Shown: positions 1 to 7,938 of the stretch, in pieces | Layout of the letters: every line of letters starts with the position of its first letter | Numbering within the stretch: position 1 is the first letter of the stretch | Assembly: GCA_965662725.1 (NCBI GenBank) | Contig: CBFIIT010000038.1 | Span: forward strand, 1 to 14,895 | From: UBA8337 sp965662725 | GTDB lineage: Bacteria; Pseudomonadota; Alphaproteobacteria; RS24 | Direction of reading: 5' to 3' | Length of the DNA stretch: 14,895 nucleotides | Notes under the pieces: model-generated | What the model was told of the DNA's origin: nothing | Seen by the model: the letters and a program-made list of their open reading frames with translations, nothing else | The model's database searches: none | Made by a program: the position numbers and the translations under genes

Positions 1-788
1 ACATGGATGAGCTGTAATTCGCTATTTCCGGTTGGGAATAAAGACAAATTGACGGCATCTTGCGCGTAAGCAAAATCGGCGCGACTGGGGCGCGACGAGG
101 TGTTGGTGCCGCGAAACGGCAATAAAAAACCGACCGGACTTAGGAAATCAAACTGCCCCCAGACAAGGTTTTGACGCCCGACAGTCAGCCTTGCAAAATC
201 CGCCGCCTCCCATTGCACATAGGCTTCGCGGAAATCGGCAAAACTATCGGAAACCGTGGTGTCGCGCTCTTCTTCAATATATTTACCGTTTTCATCAATC
301 AAATTCCCGCACTGATTGGTTTCCCATATACTGCGGCGGATGCTGGCGTCAATACGAGGGTCTCCTATTTCAGCGCCTACTGGGAAATCTACATCCCGCG
401 GTTCCACAGCGTCTTCAAACTGGGCTATGCAAGTCCGCCGCATGCCTTTGATTGAAGTGCGTAATTCTTGTTTATAAGCATTCTCAAAATCCACCGCATC
501 GAGCGATAAAACGGTCTTTAACTTATCACTGGCCGGTAAATTAACATCCAGTCGCATGGCAGCCAATTGCCGACTTGTAGCATCGCCATCAGCCACAACC
601 GCGCCGATTGAGCCGCCAATGAAACGGCTCCAGCCGATGCCCTCACTAATGCCAGAGCCGCTTTCGGTTTCGATTTCAAAATCACCCGTGCCGTCAAAAT
701 CAGGCGGTAAATCTTGTGCCAAAACCGGATTTATAATTGCAGTTATCAGTCCGCAAGCTGCCAAAATGGCGCAAATATGCTGTTTCAT
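1..788 (-). CDS. Outer-membrane beta-barrel protein (partial), paralogue of the barrel at 3284-5014
   Basis: This reading frame starts at ATG 788-786 and is still open when it leaves the window at base 1, giving 262 full codons; the C-terminus is outside. AGGA at 800-797 is the likely ribosome binding site. Residues 1-24 form a Sec signal peptide ending in VLA before Gln25. The mature part opens with an LPPD stretch and a DFEIETE motif, and around residues 180-250 it has DSFADFREAYVQWE, VGRQNLVWGQFDFLSP and SLFPTGN. These match the complete barrel upstream in the cluster (DSFSEMNEAFIQWE, AGRQPIVLGQFEAFSP, SLFPTSN) in the same order, so the two are paralogues. Both have two cysteines bracketing a variable segment (Cys120 and Cys160 here). 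By analogy with DUF1302-like proteins found beside RND pumps it is probably an outer-membrane channel or acceptor. The barrel assignment is good; the substrate is unknown. Confidence 0.85.
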   Translation of the reverse strand, partial: MKQHICAILAACGLITAIINPVLAQDLPPDFDGTGDFEIETESGSGISEGIGWSRFIGGSIGAVVADGDATSRQLAAMRLDVNLPASDKLKTVLSLDAVDFENAYKQELRTSIKGMRRTCIAQFEDAVEPRDVDFPVGAEIGDPRIDASIRRSIWETNQCGNLIDENGKYIEEERDTTVSDSFADFREAYVQWEAADFARLTVGRQNLVWGQFDFLSPVGFLLPFRGTNTSSRPSRADFAYAQDAVNLSLFPTGNSELQLIH

Positions 789-884
789 CGGTCCGTTCCT
801 ATTTTTATTTTTGGACAGAAAGACAATGGCAGGCGCACGGACTACCGTCAACAAGGCACGAATAAACGCGGCAAGCAGGGCAGC

Positions 885-909
885 AAAAAGGGCGTCGCCA
901 AAACCGACG
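885..909 (-). terminator. Possible weak intrinsic terminator or attenuator after the RND gene
   Basis: Reading the minus strand, arms CGTCG (909-905) and CGACG (897-893) enclose a 7-base loop. After CCC comes a run of five T (889-885). The hairpin begins about 33 bases after the RND stop codon and lies inside the 153-base gap before the second barrel gene. The stem is only 5 bp, so it may reduce read-through rather than stop it, or be chance. Confidence 0.3.
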
Positions 910-941
910 GCTTGATAATCAGGTCGATTTCAAAGCTATGT

Positions 942-3260
942 TTAAGCGGTCGCCTGTGCCTGCGCGGTCGACGTTTTATTGAAGAAGCTGAGGCTCAAAA
1001 GAGACGGCAGCAACAACACCGCACCCAATAGCGCCAAAACCAGACCCAGCATGGTGAAGCTGGCAAAACGCTGCAGCATCACCAAATCAGAGCTTAAAAA
1101 TACACCGGCGCCGAAGCAGAATAAGAACGTCGATTGCACAATCGGGCGACCCGGCACAAACATCGCTTGGCGCAATGACAAACGCTGGCTCTTATGCTCA
1201 TCCACCAAATGATGCTGATAGCGGTGCAGAATATGAATTGTGTCGTCAATCGACAGCCCCATCGTGACACTGGCGATAATGACAGTGGCGAAATCAAACG
1301 GAAAGCCCAGCGCGGCAATCGTGCCCATAGTGATGATAATCGGCAATGAGCAAGCGATCATGCCTGCCATGGCGAGACGGAAATTGAACTCGATAATCAG
1401 AATTACGAAAATCACCACAAAAGTCAGCGCAATCGTGGTGAATTGCGTGTTCAAAATATAGCCCGATAGCTGGCTGAAAAATACCGAATGGCCGGTGAAA
1501 ATCGGCGGCGGCAGTGCTTCCATATCGACCAAAGACATTTGCTTTTCAATTTTGCCGACCAAAGCATCCAATTCAGTTGAGCTTAAATTCGGCGTATAGG
1601 CGCGTAAATGCTTGCTGTCGAAGGTGAAATTGACGCTTTCCGCCAACACATCGCGGCTTTCGGCACTGCGCGACCATTCCGAGAACAGCATTTCTTGCGC
1701 CAATTGCTCTTCATTTTGCGGATATTGCGATCCGTCTGTTACCAAATTGCGGTGAATGTCACCCAGCGGATTGGTATAGCTTTCAGTCGAATTGACCGCC
1801 CGCAGCGTGACAATATCGCTCTCAATATTCTGCACATCCTCAAAAGGCGGATAGGTGCGGAAATAATCTTCTTCATCGGTCATGAACACAATGGACACGA
1901 CGCCGGAGCCGCCCAACTCATTATCGACGCGGTCAAAGGCTTGATAAATATCCGAGCTTGGCTGGAAAAACACATCCAACAGATTGCTTTCCGATTTCGC
2001 ATTCATCACCAAAGCCGTGACCGCCATCAGTGTCAAAAAGGCAGCAACCGCAAATGTCGCCGGGCGGTTATGGTCAACAACCGACCAATCCAGTTTCAAA
2101 ATACTGTCTGCAGCGCGGTCAGGAAACGACAATCCGTGATGGCGTCCGCCGCGTCGTGCCAAAGCCCCCGGCGTCGCCGCATAAAGACCCAAAAATATGC
2201 CGCCCATCATGATGAGATAGCCCAATAAAATGCCGATAAAGCTGTCTATGCCAAACTCGCGCAACGGCACTAATGCTGAGAAATAAAACACCCCGAAGCC
2301 AACCGCAGAAGTGGCCGACGTGGTCAGGCAAGGCAGCCAAGTGGCTTGCAGCGTCTCGTGCAAAACATGCTGCCATGTTGTGCTGTCGCCCGCCGTATCA
2401 ATTTCATGGTCCCAATAGCGAATAATATGAAGACTGTCAGCAACCACAATCACCGATAGCATGACCGGCAAGGCCAGCGCGATAATTGTCAGATTGTGCC
2501 CAAAGGCCACCATCAGACCCATCGCCACGGCAACCGCGGTAATCGCCGTGCCCAGCACCAAGGCAGCTTTCCATATACGGCCAAAAAGCGAGAATAAAAA
2601 TAATGCAATACCGATACCGGCAATCGCCAAAATCGTTCCCAATTGTTCTTTGGTTTTTTTGTCGAGGGTAAACTTCAAATAACCGTCACCGGCAATTTCA
2701 GCATCTGTGGTGAGTGGGTTTTTGGCGGCCAAGGCCAAAACCGTTTCCACCACATCATCGCGCAATTGCGGCTCACCGGCTGTGTCTTGCTTGACGATAA
2801 AAGCGCCCAGCTTGCCGTCTGCTGACAGTAAGCGGCCCAAATAATCGCTTTCATAAAACTTGCTTTTCAATGCCGGTAAATCGGCCAATTGACCGTTTTC
2901 CAACGCTTCGCGATAAGTGGTAATAACCAGCGAGCCGGCTGCATCGGTCATAATCAGGCTGGCATCATATACCGAGACGACATCGACGACCCCGTCAATT
3001 TCTTTCACCGCATCAGAAAACTCAATCGCCCGCTGATAGCCTTTTTCGGTAAACAGATTATCCGCTTCGAAGAGCAACATCGTGCTCTCAAATTGGTTGA
3101 ACTCGCTGCCCAGCATGGTGCGCGCAATCTCATACGGATTGTCCGGGTCCAGCCATTTATCATTATCATATTGCAGGCCGCGCGCGCCAAACAAGCCGGC
3201 AGCGAGAACCGCTAGCCAGAGGGAAAAACCGGCCGCAATGACCAAAAGACGTTGAGACAT
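942..3260 (-). CDS. MMPL/RND-superfamily inner-membrane exporter (12 TM)
   Basis: A 772-residue RND-superfamily transporter of the MMPL/SSD type, complete in length for the family. Topology is 1+5 and 1+5: TM1 at about 5-25, a periplasmic domain at 28-205, five helices between about 208 and 360, TM7 at about 401-418, a second periplasmic domain at 420-600, and five helices at about 606-756. Each half has the acidic motif that follows the fourth helix of its bundle: VVADSLHIIRYW (272-283, Asp275) and GLSIDDTIHILHRY (668-681, Asp672/673), the expected proton-relay region. Start ATG 3260-3258 has an AGAGGG ribosome site about 8 bases upstream and lies 23 bases after the barrel gene's stop. Such pumps move lipids, hopanoids, sterols or other hydrophobic compounds; BstA and HpnN are known relatives in the superfamily. 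Context with a LolA-like carrier and two barrels supports envelope lipid transport. Direction and cargo are inference. Confidence 0.9.
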   Translation of the reverse strand: MSQRLLVIAAGFSLWLAVLAAGLFGARGLQYDNDKWLDPDNPYEIARTMLGSEFNQFESTMLLFEADNLFTEKGYQRAIEFSDAVKEIDGVVDVVSVYDASLIMTDAAGSLVITTYREALENGQLADLPALKSKFYESDYLGRLLSADGKLGAFIVKQDTAGEPQLRDDVVETVLALAAKNPLTTDAEIAGDGYLKFTLDKKTKEQLGTILAIAGIGIALFLFSLFGRIWKAALVLGTAITAVAVAMGLMVAFGHNLTIIALALPVMLSVIVVADSLHIIRYWDHEIDTAGDSTTWQHVLHETLQATWLPCLTTSATSAVGFGVFYFSALVPLREFGIDSFIGILLGYLIMMGGIFLGLYAATPGALARRGGRHHGLSFPDRAADSILKLDWSVVDHNRPATFAVAAFLTLMAVTALVMNAKSESNLLDVFFQPSSDIYQAFDRVDNELGGSGVVSIVFMTDEEDYFRTYPPFEDVQNIESDIVTLRAVNSTESYTNPLGDIHRNLVTDGSQYPQNEEQLAQEMLFSEWSRSAESRDVLAESVNFTFDSKHLRAYTPNLSSTELDALVGKIEKQMSLVDMEALPPPIFTGHSVFFSQLSGYILNTQFTTIALTFVVIFVILIIEFNFRLAMAGMIACSLPIIITMGTIAALGFPFDFATVIIASVTMGLSIDDTIHILHRYQHHLVDEHKSQRLSLRQAMFVPGRPIVQSTFLFCFGAGVFLSSDLVMLQRFASFTMLGLVLALLGAVLLLPSLLSLSFFNKTSTAQAQATA

Positions 3261-3283
3261 GGGTTTTCCCTCTGCTTAGGTTT

Positions 3284-5014
3284 TTAGAACAGGTAGTTTA
3301 CACCAAAATTGACGTAACTCTCACCTTCCGGTGATTCATAGCCCTGCTGTTCAATCGTATCAGCACCGGTTACTTCCAATGCCATGCCCATAAAGGCACC
3401 GATTTCCAGCTTTTCAAAATAGCGCCAACCGGCGGTCAGACCGAAGCCGAAGCTTTGCGCAAACACACCGAAACCGGCGCCGACATAGCCTTGCTTGTCA
3501 GCGCCCAGCATACGGGCAACGTTCAAAATCGGAATCGTATCATCAAATTCTTCCGTCTGGCCTTCCTGAATAAACTCATAATTCAACTTATTATAGAGGT
3601 CATCCTCAATGGCAGTTGCGCCCTCTTCCGTGCGCTGTGCAACTTGCAAATTAGCCAACCAACGATCGCCTTTATAAATAAAACCGGCACTGGCCATGGT
3701 CACATTCATATCGATAAAGCTGCGGCCATCCAATTCAGAGGCGACGCGCGCATATTGCGTTGTCCAATCAGACTGGTTGAATGAATATTCATTCGGCAAT
3801 TCGCTGAACTGCGCCTCAGTTTCCTGTTCGGAGAACTCCATGGCGAATGTCCATTTAGAACCAAGACGGTAGGAAAGCTCAAAAGCAGTGGCTGACATTT
3901 CAGGGAACCGCATGCCCTTATCAGAGCCGAGCGCATAGCCGCCATCATGGGCAACGATTTTGGCATCACGGATCAAATCCAAAGAAGTATCCGCGCCTTC
4001 AATCGAAGTCAGACCCAAGGTCAGGCGATCGCCATAAAACATAATGCGCGCAACAGAGAGGTCATGCTCTTCAATCTCTTCGACAAAAGCATTCGGCTCC
4101 GCATCATCAACGAATTTCAATTCACCGGCATCTTCATCAGCAAACTGCTTCAGGCGTTGCGCGGTTGACGGGTCAATGCGCATTTTACCGGCTTGCAAAT
4201 ATGAAACTTCAATATTGGAGGTCGGAAACAGGCTGATATTGAAACCGTCTTGCGCATAAGATAAATCGGCTTTCGCCGTGCGTGTTTTCGTGCCGGTTGA
4301 TTTCATCGGCGTCAAGAACATGAGCGGCGAGAAAGCTTCAAACTGGCCCAGCACAATCGGCTGGCGACCGGCTTGCAATGTCATGAAAGAAGTCGGTTCC
4401 CATTGGATAAACGCTTCATTCATTTCAGAGAAGCTGTCATCAACAGTGATTTCTTTACTGTCCGCCAACCAATCATTTTCATCGTAAAAACGTTCGCAAT
4501 TACTGTAACTGTTAAACGCATCCAGATCGCTTTGGAACTGTTCCATGTCAGCAGTGAACTGGTCCCATTCCGATTGAGGCGCGTTTAATGCAGGCTCTGT
4601 CGGCTGAACCGGCTGGTTCGGCTCTGATGAAGGGAACCCGCCGGCCGCATAAGTCTGACGACAATCACGGACCTGGAACTGGTCGCTATCGCTCAATTCC
4701 AAAGTATAATTATTTTCATAATTACCGACATCGACCGAGAACGCCGCTTTAAAACCGCGCGGCATCGGAATATCCACCGCAATGTTCATGGCTTGCAGGC
4801 TTTTCTCCACTGCATTTGAGGAACCGCTAACGGCCCCTGCTGTGACACCGACATATTGGCTGAGATTTTCCAGAAAGCTTTCCGGCTCACGGGTTTCTTC
4901 AGTTTCAATTTCAAAACCGCCATCTTCAGGCGGCAGGCCTTGGGCAAAAGCACTGTTTAAAGGGGCTAGCGTCAGGGCAGCCAGCGCCGCCAGGCTAATT
5001 GTTTTACGCAACAT
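3284..5014 (-). CDS. Outer-membrane beta-barrel protein (DUF1302-like), RND-cluster partner
   Basis: A 576-residue exported protein. Residues 1-24 are a signal peptide (cut after AFA). The mature chain is a long run of alternating amphipathic strands ending in YVNFGVNYLF, the terminal Phe expected of a BAM-assembled outer-membrane barrel. The N-terminal mature segment (25-45, acidic, LPPE and FEIETE) probably lies in the periplasm. Cys118 and Cys173 flank a Pro/Gln/Asp-rich insert (about 125-170), a likely disulphide-closed loop; the insert is shorter in the paralogue at 1-788 but the two cysteines are kept. Start ATG 5014-5012 has GGAG 7 bases upstream and follows the LolA-like gene by 22 bases. 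It resembles DUF1302-type proteins that accompany RND exporters. I cannot confirm the Pfam family by eye. Role: outer-membrane channel or acceptor for the pump's cargo (inference). Confidence 0.85.
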   Translation of the reverse strand: MLRKTISLAALAALTLAPLNSAFAQGLPPEDGGFEIETEETREPESFLENLSQYVGVTAGAVSGSSNAVEKSLQAMNIAVDIPMPRGFKAAFSVDVGNYENNYTLELSDSDQFQVRDCRQTYAAGGFPSSEPNQPVQPTEPALNAPQSEWDQFTADMEQFQSDLDAFNSYSNCERFYDENDWLADSKEITVDDSFSEMNEAFIQWEPTSFMTLQAGRQPIVLGQFEAFSPLMFLTPMKSTGTKTRTAKADLSYAQDGFNISLFPTSNIEVSYLQAGKMRIDPSTAQRLKQFADEDAGELKFVDDAEPNAFVEEIEEHDLSVARIMFYGDRLTLGLTSIEGADTSLDLIRDAKIVAHDGGYALGSDKGMRFPEMSATAFELSYRLGSKWTFAMEFSEQETEAQFSELPNEYSFNQSDWTTQYARVASELDGRSFIDMNVTMASAGFIYKGDRWLANLQVAQRTEEGATAIEDDLYNKLNYEFIQEGQTEEFDDTIPILNVARMLGADKQGYVGAGFGVFAQSFGFGLTAGWRYFEKLEIGAFMGMALEVTGADTIEQQGYESPEGESYVNFGVNYLF

Positions 5015-5036
5015 TACTTTACTCCGCGTTTAAACT

Positions 5037-5804
5037 TTAATTGGCTTTCAAGCCTTTCAGGCCGACATCATTATTTGAAAAACTGACATCGACGACAATG
5101 GAAGAACGGTCCATGGTAGACGAACCTTCGGTTTGATGATTGGTCATAACCGAGTTTGACACCATCAGCTCACCATTCACTTTAATCACTTTGCGATTGG
5201 CCAGCGTCTTCAGTTTCTCGCCTGAGCGGTCATAAAAAGTCACGCTGCGGACGATATTTGTCGATTTATCAACTGTCGTATAATATTTCGAATAGGCATC
5301 TTCGGCATTATTCGGCACGCTTTCAATGACGTAAAATTTGTCATTTTGTTGGAATATTTTATGCGCGTCTTGGTCCAATGTGCGGCCGGCAATATCGCTA
5401 TAGGAAAAGTCAGAGCCCATAAAGCTGCCATCTTGCTCAGCAGTTGACAGTTTCTTGACGCTTTTCAAAGACGGGAAGTAAACATATTGCTGCTTCGCTT
5501 CATTTGCCAAATTTGTTTCGGATGCCAGACCGACACCTTTAACATTGGCCGGTTTGAAAAACTTCACCAGCGACCGCTTGAAATCAGCATCACTTTTTGA
5601 CCGAAGATTGAAAAAACGCACGCGCTCGCGGCCTTTTTTATCAACGATTGTCAGACGAACTTCCGCTTCGCTTTGCGGGAAAATATCTGATTGTTTATAA
5701 ACGCGATCCATAACATCGCGACCGGTTTCAGCTAGAGCAGGCTGGACAAAAAGGCTTGCGCCGATTGCAGCCATAGCGGCCAAGCGGGTAATTTTAGACA
5801 ACAT
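5037..5804 (-). CDS. LolA-like outer-membrane lipoprotein-sorting protein (PF17131 type)
   Basis: A 255-residue periplasmic protein. Residues 1-25 are a Sec signal peptide ending PALA before Glu26. The mature part has the pattern of the PF17131 LolA-like family: an N-terminal segment like RDVMDRVYKQSD, basic strands (RVRFFNLRSK), and the hallmark GSFMGSDFSYSDI near the middle, followed by alternating beta strands to the C-terminus. These proteins have a half-barrel fold that shields a lipid or other hydrophobic ligand, and they commonly sit beside MMPL/RND pumps. ATG at 5804-5802 is the start because GGAGGAG lies 5 bases upstream; a GTG 15 bases further up would put that site inside the gene. 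It is first in the cluster and so the likely promoter-proximal gene. Role: carry cargo between the pump and the barrels (inference). It is not canonical LolA. Confidence 0.88.
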   Translation of the reverse strand: MLSKITRLAAMAAIGASLFVQPALAETGRDVMDRVYKQSDIFPQSEAEVRLTIVDKKGRERVRFFNLRSKSDADFKRSLVKFFKPANVKGVGLASETNLANEAKQQYVYFPSLKSVKKLSTAEQDGSFMGSDFSYSDIAGRTLDQDAHKIFQQNDKFYVIESVPNNAEDAYSKYYTTVDKSTNIVRSVTFYDRSGEKLKTLANRKVIKVNGELMVSNSVMTNHQTEGSSTMDRSSIVVDVSFSNNDVGLKGLKAN

Positions 5805-5894
5805 GAAACTCCTCCACACGTAAGCGACGAACTTACGGCTTTGCGGGTCAACTGTCTAGGCAAAGCCGCCCGTTGTCATACATGAAAAATCATA
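5805..5894 (-). promoter_or_regulatory. Structured leader and probable -10 of the LolA-like/RND operon
   Basis: On the minus strand TATGAT at 5894-5889 is a good -10 match; no convincing -35 is seen. Downstream lie two hairpins. The first has 9-bp arms (5868-5860 with 5844-5836) around a 15-base loop. The second has 6-bp arms (5837-5832 with 5824-5819) and ends just before the GGAGGAG ribosome site. They share two bases, so they cannot both form fully. The first is not followed by a T-run, so it is not a standard terminator for the Uup-like gene upstream. Confidence 0.45.
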
Positions 5895-5934
5895 GCGTTG
5901 CCGAAACGACAAAGGCGCATGAACAGCGGTTTTC

Positions 5935-7773
5935 TTAAGAATTTTCAATTTCTTCGCGCAGCATTTCCAATGATAACCATTCTTCTTCCGCCGCCGCCAG
6001 GCTTGCCTTTGCAGCAGATAATTTTTCCGCCATCGCATCGAATTTTTTCGGGTCTTTGGAAAATAAATCAGCATCCGCCAAGGCCAATTCAGCCGCTGCA
6101 ATTTCGTTCTCCAGTGCCGCCATTTCGTCCGGTAGTTTTTCCAATCTGAAGCGGTGCTTATAACTCATCTTGGATGGCTTATCGGTGCGCACACGCCCGG
6201 CCCCCGGTTTGTCTTTTTCTTTTGGCGCTTCGGTTTTTTCCACTTTTTCCAAACGCCCATTATCACGCAAAGCGGCTTTTTGCTGCGCCTTCATATCCGA
6301 ATAACCGCCGGCATATTCAATCCATTGGCCATCGCCGTCACTGTGAAAAACTGCGCTGACCGTGCGGTCCAAAAAATCGCGATCATGGCTGACCAAAATC
6401 ACAGTGCCTTCATAAGCGGCAATCATTTCCTGCAACAGGTCCAGCGTTTCCAAATCCAAATCATTGGTCGGCTCATCCATCACCAGCAAATTGCTGGGCT
6501 GGCGCAGGCCGCGTGCCAGAAACAATCTAGCCTGCTCGCCGCCGGACAATACTGAGACCGGCGTGCGCATTTGCGATGGATGAAACAGAAAATTTTTCAT
6601 ATAGCCGATAACATGCATGGTCTCTTCACCGATTGAGACCAAATCACCGGCCCCATCAGTCAGCGCGTCTTTAACATTCCAGTCTTTCTTAATACCCTTG
6701 CGCTGTTGGTCGAGAATAAGCGGCGTCAGGTTTTTGCCGAGCCGCACATTGCCATTATCGGGCGGCAAATGCCCCAGCAAAATATTCAACAGCGTCGTTT
6801 TACCGGCTCCGTTCGGGCCGATAAGGCCAATGCGGCTGCCGCGCTTTATCTGCGTTGAGAAATTTTTAACAATCACGCGACCATCATAGGCTTTGTCAAT
6901 TTTATCGGCTTTCACCACCAGCTTGCCGGAACGGTCGCCGGCTTGCAGCGCCGCTTCCATATCACCTTGCGGGCCTTGATAATCACGCCTTTGCTGGCGC
7001 AATTTATGCAAATCACCCAACCTTTTGACATTGCGTTTGCGCCGCCCGCTAACCCCATAGCGCAGCCAATCTTCTTCACGGGCAATTTTGCGGTCCAGCT
7101 TATGCTGCGCCTCAGCCTCGCGGTCCAGTTCCTCGTCGCGCCAATCTTCAAAATAAGCAAAGCTTTTGCGCATTAATTTGGTTACCCCACGATCCAGCCA
7201 TACGGTTTGATTGGCCATATTGGATAAAAACCGCCGATCATGGCTAACAAAAACCAAGGCCGAATTAATTTGCCGCAAAGCGGTTTCCAGCCATTCAATG
7301 GCGGGCAAATCCAAATGATTGGTCGGCTCATCCAGCAATAAAACTTCCGGCTGCGCTGCCATTGCCTTGGCCAAAGCAATACGCCGCCGCTCACCGCCCG
7401 ACATTGGCGCAATATCCGCGCCACCGGTAATATGCAAATCCGCCATTAATTGAAAAGCACGCTGCCGGTCTTCATTATTATCGAGACCTTGCAGCACATA
7501 ATCTTCCGCCGTTTGAAAGCCGGCAAAATCCGGGTCTTGTGCCAAATATTCGACCGCAATACCGGGCTGCACAAAACGCTCACCGCTATCGGCATCGGTC
7601 AAACCGGCAATGATTTTCAGCAAGGTCGATTTACCCGAGCCATTGCGCCCGACCAAACAAATCCGGTCATCGCGCCCGACCGACAGGCTTGCGCCGTCCA
7701 ATAGGGGCGTCACCCCATGAGTGAGGTGAATATCATCAACATATAAAATGGGCGGGCTGGCCGACATGGGCAT
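5935..7773 (-). CDS. uup: ABC-F family ATPase, Uup-like
   Basis: A 612-residue soluble protein with two ABC ATPase domains in one chain and no membrane helices, the ABC-F plan. Domain 1 has Walker A GRNGSGKST (42-50), signature MSGGE (123-127), Walker B LLLDEPTNHLD (145-155) and switch His178. Domain 2 has GPNGAGKTT (319-327), LSGGE (409-413), LVMDEPTNDLD (430-440) and His463. The linker (about 197-265) is charged and helical. The C-terminal tail (about 540-612) is an Ala/Glu/Lys-rich coiled coil of the type that sets Uup apart from EttA. Uup-type proteins act on ribosomes or branched DNA and suppress transposon precise excision in E. coli. The start is uncertain: ATG at 7773 is used; ATG at 7767 is possible, and neither has a clear ribosome site. 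An in-frame TTG at 7809 looks non-coding. It may share no promoter with the cluster downstream, since a -10 lies between them. Confidence 0.93.
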   Translation of the reverse strand: MPMSASPPILYVDDIHLTHGVTPLLDGASLSVGRDDRICLVGRNGSGKSTLLKIIAGLTDADSGERFVQPGIAVEYLAQDPDFAGFQTAEDYVLQGLDNNEDRQRAFQLMADLHITGGADIAPMSGGERRRIALAKAMAAQPEVLLLDEPTNHLDLPAIEWLETALRQINSALVFVSHDRRFLSNMANQTVWLDRGVTKLMRKSFAYFEDWRDEELDREAEAQHKLDRKIAREEDWLRYGVSGRRKRNVKRLGDLHKLRQQRRDYQGPQGDMEAALQAGDRSGKLVVKADKIDKAYDGRVIVKNFSTQIKRGSRIGLIGPNGAGKTTLLNILLGHLPPDNGNVRLGKNLTPLILDQQRKGIKKDWNVKDALTDGAGDLVSIGEETMHVIGYMKNFLFHPSQMRTPVSVLSGGEQARLFLARGLRQPSNLLVMDEPTNDLDLETLDLLQEMIAAYEGTVILVSHDRDFLDRTVSAVFHSDGDGQWIEYAGGYSDMKAQQKAALRDNGRLEKVEKTEAPKEKDKPGAGRVRTDKPSKMSYKHRFRLEKLPDEMAALENEIAAAELALADADLFSKDPKKFDAMAEKLSAAKASLAAAEEEWLSLEMLREEIENS

Positions 7774-7938
7774 TCTATAGCGCGGCGCTAAACGCAAAGC
7801 CAGAAACAAACTGCGAGGTCGAATGAGTCAAAAAGCCGTATCCTCGTATAGCCGGTCTCAAATTTGCACATGATCTTGCCGGTCCGGTGACGGAAAAGAC
7901 CGAAAATCGCGTTAAGTAAGTCAAAGGGAGAGATTTTC
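7774..7938. promoter_or_regulatory. Divergent intergenic region between the Uup-like and dehalogenase-like genes
   Basis: These 165 bases separate two outward-facing genes and must hold both promoters. I see no convincing -35/-10 pair on either strand. The only firm signal is an AGGGAGAG ribosome site (7924-7931) serving the plus-strand gene at 7939. Confidence 0.4.

Noticed and set aside
789..920. In-frame upstream extension of the partial barrel gene with a hydrophobic stretch
   Set aside because: The frame is open to an upstream TGA, but ATG 788 has an AGGA site and starts a standard signal peptide; the extension has only TTG as a possible start.
1608..2228. Open frame of 206 codons on the plus strand
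   Set aside because: It lies fully opposite the RND transporter, whose protein has recognisable motifs along its whole length. Antisense frames of this size appear opposite several genes here.
5805..5819. GTG start for the LolA-like gene
   Set aside because: It falls in front of and through the GGAGGAG ribosome site that serves ATG 5804.
5836..5868. Intrinsic terminator for the Uup-like gene
   Set aside because: The 9-bp stem is good but no T-run follows on either strand, and it lies downstream of a likely -10, so it is better read as part of a leader.
7774..7809. TTG start adding 12 residues to the Uup-like protein
   Set aside because: No ribosome site and the added residues do not resemble the family N-terminus.
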